DNA of 64,000 nucleotides from Phragmites australis (Eukaryota > Streptophyta > Magnoliopsida > Poales > Poaceae). Positions within the stretch are counted from its first letter, which is position 1. Every line of letters begins with the position of its first letter. The notes beneath the pieces are model-generated. The model was not told where the DNA came from. It saw nothing but the letters and a program-made list of their open reading frames with translations, and did no database searches. Below, piece after piece: positions 46,701 through 56,470 of this stretch. Location: positions 5,086,501 through 5,150,500 of the forward strand of contig NC_084923.1 in the NCBI RefSeq assembly GCF_958298935.1. Direction: 5' to 3'. The translations under genes and the position numbers were made by a program.

Positions 46701-48131
46701 TCATATGTTAGAATTTGTATCATCCAAACGTTAATTCACTACAAAATTACACAAACAAATATATTAAATGAATAATAAAATATCGACAAAATTACGTCTA
46801 AACAAATTTACACACACTCACTCATCCAGTTCCTTTCTTTATTTATTCACTCGTGACCTGATGCAACAAAGTTGTGCTACGGCTCCATTATCACCAGTAC
46901 GTACTGCACACTATGCAGAGAGATAACACAAAATGATACATACACTTACTACTTCAGTTCTTTTTTTTATTTATTCACTCGTGCCTGATGAAACTAAGTT
47001 GTGCTAAACCTCATATGCGATCATTATGCGACATAAAATGACACACGAAAGCGTGGGCTACAAAAACGGGCAAAAGTGTTGGCGCATGCATCGAAAGCAC
47101 GGGGACATGACGTGACACCATGCGAGCCGCTTTTGAAAACTGATGTATCGAATACGATATTGTGCACCGTATTCAATACCTTATATGTCGAATACAGATA
47201 ATTTTCGACACATGAAGTGCTGAATATAACGATGTTGCCCATATTCAGGTACCGAATATGACCCGGGCTCACCATTTCAGGGTTTATTTTTAGAATTTAA
47301 GTACCAAATATGAGTGCTAAATTTATAAATATATCGATATATTATCTATTTTGATAAATACTCCGATTGAAAAAGACAAGTGATTCTAATCTACTGATCG
47401 AAATGTGGACTTCCGGGCAGAAGAAACGTCAACGCGAAAGATTTCAGTTTGCAGCGCACCTGGATGAAGTCCCGGATCAGGAAGTCCGGCATCATCACCG
47501 CCGGCGGCGGACGGTAGGAGGCCATCTCAATCAGCTTCCGCATCGCAGCGGGCTCGGCGGGCAGGAGCACCTGGTCCACGCTGCTCCACCCCTCGCCGGC
47601 CCGCTTCAGGAACCCCCTGTCGTCCGCCGCCGTCTTGAGCAGGTCGGAGCTCGCGATCACCACGGGGCCCACCCTGCCGGCCCCCGCCGCGCGCGCCAGC
47701 CAGTACGTCACGAAACCGCCGTAGCTCGTCCCGGCCACGGCCACGCGCTGTCCCTTCAGGCCGGGCAACACGTCCAGCAGCGCCGCCAGCGCCGCGGCCT
47801 GCGTGGCCTCCGACGGCGGCGGCGACGCCTCAGAGGGGTACGAGCTGTCGCCGAAGCCCAGGAGGTCGGGGACGATGACGTGGAAGTGGCGCGAGAGGGG
47901 CCCCACCTGGAAGCGCCACTGCCAGGTGGCCCGGGGCCCGAATCCGTGGACGAGCAGGAGCGGCGGGAGCCGCGGCTCCCCCTCCGGGACCCAGTAGTGG
48001 ACAGTGCAGGTCGCCCCGGCGCCGCCGTCCCGGTAAGGAAGCGTGGCGGCGTTCGGGCGCAGGCCGGCGGCGAGGAACTCGCGGCGGGCGAAGTAGTCGA
48101 GCACCGGCACGAGGCTCAGGCTGGCCCCCAT
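37797..48131 (-). CDS. Alpha/beta-hydrolase fold protein, paralogue B, with 9.1-kb intron
   Basis: Four exons (48131-47460, 38354-38262, 38174-38107, 37947-37797) give 327 residues. Exon 1 carries LLLVHGFGPRATWQW and the nucleophile elbow GTSYGG at 134-139 (Ser136). Exon 3 has LIIWGDHDQLFPVEKAF and exon 4 the His in EKTGHAPQLDDPARFN. Exon lengths and phases match paralogue A almost exactly (93 and 68 bp for exons 2 and 3 in both). That is why I join exon 1 to exons lying 9105 bp away. The donor (CAG|GTGCGC) and acceptor (CTGTCAG|AAACTT) are intact. Intron 1 contains a decayed MULE with a nested CACTA element. All coding parts are open, so the gene may still be expressed if the long intron is spliced. 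Substrate unknown. Confidence 0.75.
39761..39767 (+). promoter_or_regulatory. TATA box of the MULE
   Basis: TATAAAA lies about 360 bp inside the left terminus and ahead of a purine-rich GAGGAGAGGAG leader (39810-39960) and the transposase remnant on the same strand. This fits the promoter of the transposase gene. Confidence 0.45.
39842..39902. repeat. GGAGA-rich simple repeat in MULE leader
   Basis: A purine-rich stretch of repeated 'gaggagaggagagg' units follows the MULE TATA box. The 68-codon frame across it is low complexity and probably not a protein. Confidence 0.6.
40741..42778 (+). pseudogene. MULE transposase, broken
   Basis: Several open segments together follow the plan of a plant MuDR-type transposase. 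An N-terminal block (40741-40995) and an acidic linker (41084-41347) come first. A DNA-binding region with YEVRCIKHPICPYFIQ lies near 41460-41520. The catalytic domain starts with VLCVDATFLSAKYHDTLM (41965-42030), continues through NNQTIPLAFAMVESEKNDSW, ISDRNKGLL and CHLGVNIYTRYYNKSL (from 42270), and ends with MTTNIAETFNNVLKGVHDLP near 42645. In-frame stops (for example after NDSWL near 42104) and frame changes interrupt it, so it cannot make active enzyme. Acidic catalytic residues are still recognisable in the first two blocks. Confidence 0.8.
43815..44786. mobile_element. Non-autonomous CACTA element, 972 bp
   Basis: It begins CACTAC and ends GTAGTG, with a perfect 3-bp duplication ATA on both sides (43812-43814 and 44787-44789), as expected for CACTA (CMC) transposons. 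Both ends carry arrays of subterminal repeats of the form 'cactgatagt' and 'tatcagtgccggtt' in both orientations. The interior has two copies, about 130 bp apart, of an 'actttttcacacgaagtc' block and no transposase. It inserted into the minisatellite of the surrounding MULE. Confidence 0.82.
44400..44575 (+). mobile_element. SINE-like tRNA-derived segment inside the CACTA element
   Basis: An A-box-like TAGCTGAGATGGTTAGAGG at about 44414 and a B-box-like AGTTCAAGTC at 44465-44474 are spaced as in tRNA-derived SINEs. The segment runs on to an A-rich stretch near 44570. No duplication was identified, so it may be a captured piece of the CACTA element rather than an independent insertion. Confidence 0.45.
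46171..46476 (+). pseudogene. MULE second gene remnant, GRF-zinc-finger-type protein
   Basis: The frame reads DFIEWLDMEQSDDQKQW, then a Glu/Arg-rich coiled-coil-like tail (EEERMRKAAEERSATEDHED), then ALRKANIPDALS to a stop at 46474-46476. An in-frame TGA interrupts it at about 46264. The 'F-x-W-x-D-x-E' phrase followed by a charged helix is what follows the GRF zinc finger in proteins commonly carried by grass MULEs. The zinc finger itself is not recognisable upstream. Confidence 0.5.
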
Positions 48132-49454
48132 GGTTGGTGGTGCTGAGCTACCAGCTGTAGTGGGAGGTGTGCATCATGGCAAGAGAGTGGCCATCGGAAA
48201 AAAAAGAAACATCTCGGGTTTGCAGGGTAGTTGAGTGGGCTAAATATCTAGGGAAGGGTAGTTGAGTGGACCAAACATTTTGTTAAGATAAAAAATAAAA
48301 TGAAATCGTAAAGGATGAACAGTTGGTTAGGGCGGTGATGATGTCGACGGAGTTCAGAAGAGCCGTCCGACCCTCTAAGATACACGCCGGCGTCGCGGGC
48401 GCATAACCTGCAGTGTTGCAAGGGAGTAGCGATCAAGCGTCCGTTGGGTTGTCCGAGCTCATTTGAAAGACGGTACATATACAGTATTATTTGTTTGTTA
48501 GCAGTATGTATTTAGTTTAGTTAAGAAGGGATTATATTTGGTTGTATGTATGAGTATAAGGTGTATGGGATTGAAATAAAAAAATAAGTGTTAATATGAT
48601 ATTTATTTTACATAAATACACTCTATAATACTTAATTTATCATATTAAGTTTTAACCTAATTTAAAATATACTAATATTAAGTTAATATTTACTAATTAT
48701 ATGCTAATAGTATCATTAGCGTAGCCTGGTACAGGAGAAACAGATATGAAATCCATTTCCCGAGAGCCAAACTACAACATTGAATTTGTATCGCTAGGAA
48801 TAGGCTCATGCATGCGCCCAGGCATCCAAACACGTGTGCCTGCACACGCTAGCCAGCACCATATACAGGTAACCCAGCAGACCCCAAGCGAAGATTCTTA
48901 TACTTTTTTTAAGCCTCAACACTGGGTATAGGATGTAGTAGCTGAACACATGTCTAAACACACATCATACCCTACACACGTATCCAGACACATCTAAAGA
49001 CACACGCTAGACCTACAAACTATACTCACACACATCTATTGAAGAGATTCATGAAGCCTGAGATTTCGCAAGTGACGGATACACCACCCTTTCATTGTGG
49101 TCCATAAGCATTTGAGGATGCCCAAAAAATTAATATTAGGGGCAAGACCGATGACACACCCTGTCGGTCTCAAGAATCGAACGCGAGTGGGTGGGAGTGA
49201 ACACCAACACTCCCACCACTGGGCTATCAATCTGTTCTCTACAATTGTTTTCTTTGTTCTGCAAGAGGGCATTATTTACCAAATAGAAGAAATATATAAA
49301 TGCCACGAGTGTTGGAGGCAAAGACCAAACAAGGGATAAAGGGAGACCGACTCGAGCATGGCAGCCTAGCGTGAGTGTGTCTGGACCAGAATGGGTGCGA
49401 TGAGTGCGTGTGTGGCGTGTGTGGGCGCAAGTCTGGCGCTAGCTTTTCTAGGTC
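48132..49454. other. Hydrolase B 5' flank and repeat-derived spacer
   Basis: 48132 to about 48480 holds the hydrolase B leader and promoter. 48480-48730 is AT-rich. A minus-strand SINE-like fragment lies at about 49086-49240. The rest has short unrecognised open frames only. The gypsy retrotransposon probably begins at or before 49455. Confidence 0.45.
49086..49240 (-). mobile_element. SINE-like tRNA-derived fragment
   Basis: On the minus strand it reads an A box TAGCCCAGTGGTGGGAG (about 49210-49226) and a B box GTTCGATTCTTG (about 49172-49183) at tRNA-like spacing. It resembles the A box of the fragment at 25061. It is not a full tRNA and its ends are approximate. Confidence 0.5.
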
Positions 49455-49623
49455 TGTTATAACCCGAGTAATTTGGAGAAGGAGGCAATCAACTTAAATA
49501 CAACTATCTTCTAGCTAATAGAATTCCTCTCTCTGTCTCCAATCTCTCTTCTTCCTTTACTTCTTTCTTGTTCTCGCCAGATTCTTCCTCACCGGGTCTT
49601 CAACGCGTTGCCGGATGGCAACA
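49455..49623 (+). mobile_element. Possible 5' LTR (or its 3' part) of a gypsy element
   Basis: TGTTATAACC at 49455 and GGCAACA ending at 49623 could be LTR ends, lying just before the primer-binding-site-like sequence at 49635. The 169-bp length is short for a gypsy LTR, so the true start may lie further left. There is no second LTR in the window for comparison. Confidence 0.35.
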
Positions 49624-49634
49624 ATGCTGATAAT

Positions 49635-49647
49635 TGGTAACCAGAGC
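49635..49647 (+). other. Gypsy primer binding site
   Basis: TGGTAACCAGAGC matches the initiator-Met tRNA primer binding site TGGTATCAGAGC with small changes and sits just upstream of gag. It sets the gypsy element's direction as plus. Confidence 0.6.
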
Positions 49648-49664
49648 AAAGATCCTGGAGGCAC

Positions 49665-50916
49665 ATGATCACTTCACCCGCTTCCAGTGCAGACTCGGTG
49701 CGATTGGATCCTGGTACCAAGGCGATCATCGACGAGATGAACTAGCACTTCACCTTGTGGGATCTCAAGTGGGAGCAACACTTCCGCGAGCAGGACCAGA
49801 AGAAGGAGGAACGTGTGGAAGCCTTGGAGATGGCGACAATGGTGATTGAGATGTGAAAGCCTCAAATTGAGAACATCGTCGATGGCATCAAGTTGGAAGT
49901 TGGCAAGCTCAACAAGCACTGGCAACGAATCATACTCTAGTAGTCGATGGGAACATCAGGCTTGTTGCTGTAGCCAGGATCGACGTCTACACGCTTATCT
50001 ATCAGAGTCCACGCTGATGGCCCAGTCGGGCACCGCGTCGAACAGCTTCACCGCGAGAGTGGGCTGGGGTCGGTGACTACCCTTACTCATCTCCCGGTCA
50101 TAGGTACCATGGATTTCATCTCAACACCTCCACTGCCTTTGCATTCCGAGTTGCCTAGTCACTTCCACAGCAACACACACAGCTCAGAGCAATCACACTT
50201 GAGTGAAAGGTTGCCTAAGATGAATTTCCCACATTTTGATGGAGAGAATCCTAGGTTATGGCAATCTGGTTGCGAGAATTACTTCGACATGTACTCTATA
50301 GAGCAATCGCATTGGATTCAAGTGGCGACAATGCACTTTATAGGCCCAACGATACAATGGTTGAAGTCTGCTGAGCGTCACCTGGTTCATGTTGGTTAGG
50401 TTATCTGTGTTGAATGATTCGAGAGAGGTTTGGCCTAGATCAGCACTATTCTCTCATTAGACAATTGTTTCACATCAAACAATTTAGCATAGTCACTGAT
50501 TACGTGGATAGGTTCTCACAATTGGTCGATCAGCTGGATGCTTATCAAGCTATATCTGATCCACTCTATTACAACATGCGGTTTTTAGATGGATTACATG
50601 ATGATATAAAATCTGTAGTTGCTGTTCAAAGATCTTCAAATCTTGATGCTGCTTGTGCCTTCGCCTATTTGCAGGAGGAGATGACCGACTTGGGAATGTG
50701 CAAGGAATTTAAGCGCACTGACACACCGTTATTCAAAAAACCAGTGTCGCGGGGACCTTTTCCTCTACCTCCCTCCTCCAAAGCTGGACAAAATGGAGTC
50801 GTTGAGATTAAGCCAAGATAAGCGTGGGCAGGATCCAGCTAAAGCACAAACTTTGAGAGCGTACAGGTGCTCGGGGACTATGTCAGCGATGTGTTGAAAA
50901 ATGGAGCCGTGATCAC
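49665..50916 (+). pseudogene. Ty3/gypsy gag, broken
   Basis: Starting at the ATG at 49665, the gag frame is interrupted by a TAG near 49742 and a TGA near 49854, with further frame changes between 50399 and 50414. Recognisable parts are the core NFPHFDGENPRLWQSGCENYF (first 20 residues are typical of retrotransposon gag), then HIKQFSIVTDYVDRFSQL and YLQEEMTD. The zinc knuckle LCQRCVEKWSRDH lies at about 50878-50916. The knuckle is cut at 50916 by the insertion at 50917-53558 and resumes after it. The protein would package the retrotransposon RNA. Confidence 0.75.
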
Positions 50917-53558
50917 TATTTCGCGCAAGGGAAACATGTGTCGAGTTGTATTGATAACTTTGAATATAGTATTGCGAGCGTGCCAGTATATAAAGTATAC
51001 GAAAGACGTGAGGACAATGTAAAAGAAACATGTAAATTTTATTCATTCATGTCGAATTTATAAAGTACAATTTCTTGATTACAAAGTGTTACTCCACAAT
51101 GCACACGCTTTCTGATTTATGATTTCTGGAGATAGCTTCAACTTGGTTCTCGGGGGCTTCGTGAAGCGACTTCGGTTAATTACGCCCGTCTTCAGGCTAC
51201 CTCTGATTAAGCTATGCTGGAGGTTATCATATCGAGATTATCTTCGAGTCTACAAGGCTATAGTCACACGCAACAAAGACAGAGCGAAGTAATTACATTA
51301 GAAGCAGTAAAGAGGATAAGAGTCTAGCATAAGCTTTTTGACTGTTTATGTATCTCGGGTAATCATTAGCCTCGTATGGGCCTCAGAATAGTGTATGTAT
51401 GAAGAGGTGGGTTAGGAGCGTGACACGACATGTATCTTCTATCAGAAGCGACAGCGAGACCATGACCAAGAGCTCAACGCCACACTTGACTCACTATAAC
51501 CCTCTTTGGGCCTTAGACTTGTCCTCATCGACTGTCTCCGAAGGCAATAGGCAATGAGCTACATAGGCAAAAGCCACAAAAAGACGAAGGTGATTACTGT
51601 GGGCCACGAAGTCTCATGCTGTAAAGGCACTATATTCTTTGCGATCAGTGTTATATGATAGCCACATAGGCATTATGCTACACGGGCAAAGTAATATGAT
51701 AAAGCTACAGAGGCATCTGTAGGGCAAGCAACAATGAGCCTCAGCAACATAGAAGTAATCACAAGTGGATCACCATATATTTTTATACTCTGCAATCAAC
51801 CATCAACAACATAGATGCAATCAAAAAGGGATTGCCATCTAATTTTCATATTCTACAATAAGCCATAAGTAGACTCAATGTTAATATGAGCATATCCTGC
51901 AACAAAGACTAAGGGAGTACCCATCTGACAACAGAAAAGAGAGTAATAGGACTATAAAACAAAATAGCAGAGCCACATCTTTGATAGCAAAAGGGAAATA
52001 GCACTTGGGCAAACAACAACAAGTCACCATAACAGGGGTTCAACATTCCTCACGCACGTATGTTCAGAATCCCAACATAAACATATCACTGGGAGGAGGA
52101 GCAAGCACCAGGAACATAAATTCCGGGGCAATAGCAATTTGTCAAAGCCCACATTGTCTAGTGAACCTCACAGGAGAACTGACAGAATATCAACCAAAAC
52201 ACATGAGCAAACTAGTCACCAGAACAAAGATCAACATCTAGGCACCGCATCCAGGAAACACATGCGTGCACAATGGTGAGCACAAGTGGTGCGACGGCAA
52301 GGCTACCGCGACTCGCGGCCAGAGCCCGGGCTTTACGAACACATGGCCAGAGTACGAAACGTCGATGGCACACAGCTGGAGCCCGATGCTTCTTACAGCA
52401 CATGGCCTAAGCTCAAGTGTCTACTGTGTAAGTCAAAGAGGGAGAACCAGCGACTGGGCACGATCGCATGCATCGTAGTGCAAAACTGGATCAAGCACCC
52501 GCTCATGGTGCGATGGCTGGCACAGAGAGAGAACATGAACATAACACGGTAGCACGATGACATGAAGGCCAGGGACAAGCACATGCGCACCAGAGAGGGG
52601 TAGGAAGTGGAAGTCATGGCCAAGTTTCACCTTGTGGAGTGACAATGGAGGAGCACAGGCCAGCCATGGTGATCAGCGTTGGTGTTGGCATGTCGGTGTA
52701 GCAGCGAGCTGAACTGTTCGAGCCCCCAGCAGGTGGCAGCAATGAGGTGCTACGGTCGCTAGGTGCATTCACAACCGGGCAGAGCCGCCGGCGTATGTGA
52801 TGACGAGCTTGCTGGCGTGGTGGGCTTGAGAGCGGCGGTGGGGTGTCGGTGCAGCAGGGCTTCACTGTGGTCTCCAAGATCGATCCCCTTAATAGGACCT
52901 CGACGTGATTGCTGATTGAGCAACAAGGGGCAGCGTGGTCGGCCAGGGCCTCTATCCTATTCTCCCCTCAGCCTCCTCCATAGGAGATGGCAGCAAGGAC
53001 TTAGTGGGCGGCTAGGAGGGTCGGGATAGTGGGGACCAGAATGATGGTAGCAAGAAGGTGGTTGGCCAGCAGGCGCTCAGCCTGAAAGAGGCTCCGCCCC
53101 CTTTTCCTTTCATCTCTTCCATAAAGATTGAACCTGGGTTGTATATATAGGGATGGCTCGAGTCTTGGTTAAGAGATAAAACTCAATTTGGTTGAGATTT
53201 GAGGGGGAAACAGATAGAGATAGGATGGGCATCCAGTTGGGAACCATATTTGCATGGATTCAGTGGAGGATTCGAGTAGATCAGCTTAGAGATAGAGGGG
53301 TAGTTGCTGCTAGCACTGGACTCTAGAGCATGGAGGTGGCTCGGCTTGGAGTCAGATAGAGGTTGGAGAAAGGGCCAAGTGGGTGGATGAGGAGGAAAAA
53401 GGGCCCAGTGGGCTGGTATATGCTCAACTGGGCCGAGGGCAGAGAGAACATGGGCTAGCTCAGGTAGGAAGTAGTAGGGCGGTCTGCATGACCACATTCT
53501 CTTCTCTCTCTTATTTCTGCAAGATGCATATATATACGCGACAAAATGTCATCGTACA
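50917..53558 (-). mobile_element. Probable 2.64-kb solo LTR inserted in gypsy gag
   Basis: The gypsy gag-protease frame stops making sense at 50916 (SRDH) and resumes at 53564 (RCATIVSPHTVEEIWELL). The insertion is flanked by ATCAC (50912-50916) and ATCAT (53559-53563), a 5-bp duplication with one change. Read on the minus strand it begins TGTACG and ends GCGAAATA, consistent with LTR ends TG...CA where the final C became T. No retrotransposon proteins are seen inside. The right half is GC-rich with meaningless open frames. Solo LTR is the best reading; an unidentified element is possible. Confidence 0.55.
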
Positions 53559-53563
53559 ATCAT

Positions 53564-54292
53564 AGATGTGCTACCATAGTTTCTCCGCACACAGTCGAAG
53601 AAATTTGGGAGTTACTCAATTGTGAAGATGATGACAACAATTATCCCATGGAAGACCAGATGGAAGGTACACTAATGGCTATCTCACAAGAAGCTGTCGG
53701 TGGGGTTAAGTGGGGTTAAGTGTTGCAAAACTCTGAAGATGGGCATGATTCAGAACACATACTTGTTGGTGCTGATTGATTCAGGCAGCTCTAATACCTC
53801 CCTTAGTAGCAATGTTGGTCATAAATTGCAAGGGATATCCGTGATGAGTAATCCCAATCGAGTCCAGGTGGTTAATGGTCAGGTGTTGGTTCGTGATCAA
53901 GAGCTGGTGCATGCTACTTGGAATCTAGATGGGCATGAGTTTCACTCAACACTTTGAGTTTTGCCATTACAATCTTATGATCTAATTGTAGGAATGGACT
54001 AGTTAGAGCAATACAACCCTATGAAAGTGAATTGGACTCTCAAATGGACGTAATTCCCTACAAAGGTACAAATGTAACTCTTCAAGGATTTTTGACTGAA
54101 TTTCCTACATGCACCATGGTACAGGTCTTCAGTACCAGTGAGATGTTGGCCAGTGAATAGGAACTATTAGAGGGTCTGCCAGAGGAGATACAAGGATTTA
54201 TCAAAAGATATGCTGAGGTATTCCTTCCAGCTCAAGGATTACCACCTTCTAGGCATTTTGATCATCGTATTCCTCTGATTCCTGGGGCTCGA
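53564..54292 (+). pseudogene. Ty3/gypsy protease and start of reverse transcriptase, truncated
   Basis: After the knuckle remnant the frame carries an aspartic protease with the active-site motif LLVLIDSGSSNTSLSSNVG (about 53760-53820). A degraded linker follows, then the N-terminal edge of reverse transcriptase with YAEVFLPAQGLPP near 54205-54250. Frame changes and stops are frequent. At 54293 it is cut by the LTR of a Sirevirus, so the remainder of the gypsy pol presumably lies beyond 64000. Confidence 0.75.
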
Positions 54293-56068
54293 TGAAAGGA
54301 TCGAGTGACCCAAGAGGGGGGTGAATTGGGCACTAATCAAATTTTTACCGATTTTTAGAGCACAAGACAACCTTATCCTAGATGAAATGAAATGCTACTA
54401 AACGAACAAGAAAGAACAAGGCAACTAAACAAAGCAAGCAAAAGAACCAAGAACAAGAGGAGATAGAAAGCTTGCACGAAGAAAATGCTCAAAGTAAATT
54501 ACGGGAATGTAAATAGATGGAGAAGAGAACACCGATTTTTTCCCGAGGTATCAAGAAGTTGGCACTTCCCCCTAGTCCTCGTTGGAGTATCCACCAAGGA
54601 TATAGCTCCCCCTTGAGTCACCAAGACTCAAGTGCTCTCTCCGGATTGCCACTTCTCCATCTCCGGATTGGCGGGCATCAAACCAAGTACAAGCTCTTCC
54701 CGGGGCTCCCACAAGACCTCCAAGAGCTCACCGAGAACACCTCCGATCACCAAGACCGTCTAGGTATTGCCAACCACCAAGAGTAACAAGCTTCAAACTT
54801 CACTTGACAGAGACCAAACCTAGACTACAGCTAGATGCACATCTTGTTACTCTTCAAGCACTAATGATGTCCTTAACCTTCAATCAAGAACTTGGAATTC
54901 ACTCAAGTGCTCTCTCTTGCTTCTAACTATCACACCAAGTGTATGAGTTGCTACAGTGTCGCAAGGGAGCCTCTTGAAACCAACTGAGTGGGTATTTATA
55001 GCCTAGAGATCAAAATTAGCCGTTGGCTAACCACTCTCATTTTTCTGTAATCACCGGATAATCCGCTGGCTATATCCTTAAGATCACCGGATAATCCGGT
55101 GGGTTCAAACCCAGAGCCAGCTGTCACTAGCCGTTGCACGGTAACATTTGTCCGGTGATAAACTCCGGTGAACACGCAGTCATCACCGGATAATCCGGTA
55201 AGTGCAACTCACCCGACCCTTTGAATTTCAGAACCTTCTGCAAGAAATACTCCGGTGATATTTTTGCTCTCACCGGATAATCCGGTGAGTTCAATTTGTC
55301 TGAGTTTCTTCACAACATTTCTCCGGTGGTCTGCCAGCTAAGTCACCGGATAGTCCGGTGAACGTAATTTTCCACTATGGCCCGAAGCAATGCTCTCTAC
55401 AAGAAATAGTCCGGTGTTCATATTATGCAGTCATCGGATAATCCGGTGAGTACAAAATTATTTTTCTCCGAAAATTTTCTCTGCTGGAAAAGCTCTGGTG
55501 GTCACCGGGCTTCCATCACCGGAAGTTCCGGTGTAACACTTCTGAAATTTTTCATATAATTCGGATGCCTCAATTAGTGTTTATCCGGTGAGTATTAGAC
55601 ATCCATCAGAGGATAATCCGGTGAGTGATATATATATATATATTTTTTCTGAGCTCGTCCAATTCAACTCTCTTTGAGCTCTAACTCCTCGACAACTTCA
55701 CCATGGACTTGGATGCTCTACCTAGTGCTAGAATTTAACAAGTGTGCATCAGCTATGTCTAGACTCACTAAGTCAAGCTACTACTTTTAGCCCCCCTTTA
55801 TAGTACGGTCAAAAGACTAAAAGAAAAGAAGACATATACTACTCTAAGTGTCCTCCATCTCCTTTGTGACACTTAGAACTAGAAGATCCTTAATCTTAAA
55901 GCATATGTCATTTGATTGTCCATATAAGCACTTTAGGGACCAAGATTACCCAAATATCATTGTATACTAAATTTTTGATTCCCTTCAAAACAAATTGTTA
56001 GTCACAGTAATATGGTTGTCATTAATCACCGAAACACTTACCACTTATCTAGGGGCATAGATGCTACA
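54293..56068 (-). repeat. 3' LTR of the Sirevirus, 1776 bp
   Basis: Plus-strand termini are TGAAAGG and GCTACA. The left flank is the gypsy sequence ...GGGCTCGA. From 55052 to 55625 it carries about eight copies of the near-perfect palindrome CACCGGATAATCCGGTG or variants (for example at 55085-55101 and near 55272). A TA repeat lies at about 55629-55641. Its first 845 bp match the sequence from 63156 to the window end. Confidence 0.88.
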
Positions 56069-56082
56069 ATCTCTCCATTTTT
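56069..56082 (-). other. Polypurine tract of the Sirevirus
   Basis: On the minus strand AAAAATGGAGAGAT immediately precedes the LTR start TGTAGC. This is the purine-rich primer site for plus-strand synthesis and confirms the LTR boundary at 56068. Confidence 0.7.
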
Positions 56083-56470
56083 GGTGATTGATGACAACAC
56101 AAATAACAATAGAGATATGAATTTGAAGAGCACCCTATCATACTAGGCAAAACAATGCATACAGCAATAAAAGAGAGATAAAGCCTAGCGCTACAAAACT
56201 ATCATGCTAGAATAGGTAAGAATTATGCGAGCATGAAAATAAACACAATGTGATGACAGGTGAAACACATCCATATACAGAGCCAAATAGCCTGTCATAA
56301 CATCAAAATCCATAAGATCCAGCATTTCAAAACTAGCTACCCAAAAATCTAAGCTCCCCCTGAATTAAAATCTCACTAGACCCTCCAGCCACTCTCTCTA
56401 CCAACTCCCCCTATTACTAGACTCTCCCCCTTTAGCATCTAAGCACCAAAAAGAGAAAAGTAGGACACGA

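Larger units (their letters stand above)
39402..47360. mobile_element. Decayed Mutator-like element (MULE), about 8 kb
   Basis: Long terminal inverted repeats of about 230 bp face each other. 39402 to about 39640 pairs with the complement of about 47130-47360, sharing 'gataatatatcg', 'gtacttaaattc', 'aaccct' and 'tacggtgca' blocks in order. By eye they are roughly 75-80 percent identical, so the element is old. Between them are a promoter-like TATAAAA at 39761, a broken MULE transposase (40741-42778), degenerate minisatellite DNA, a nested CACTA element and a broken GRF-zinc-finger-type second gene (46171-46476). No clear 9-bp target duplication survives. It sits wholly within intron 1 of hydrolase B, ending about 100 bp from the exon 1 donor. 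Confidence 0.75.

Noticed and set aside
47367..48146. 259-codon plus-strand open frame opposite hydrolase B exon 1
   Set aside because: Same reason: antisense shadow of a GC-rich hydrolase exon.
55052..55625. Regularly repeated CACCGGATAATCCGGTG motifs resembling a CRISPR array
   Set aside because: This is eukaryotic LTR sequence; the repeats are palindromic variants at uneven spacing with no uniform spacers and no cas genes.
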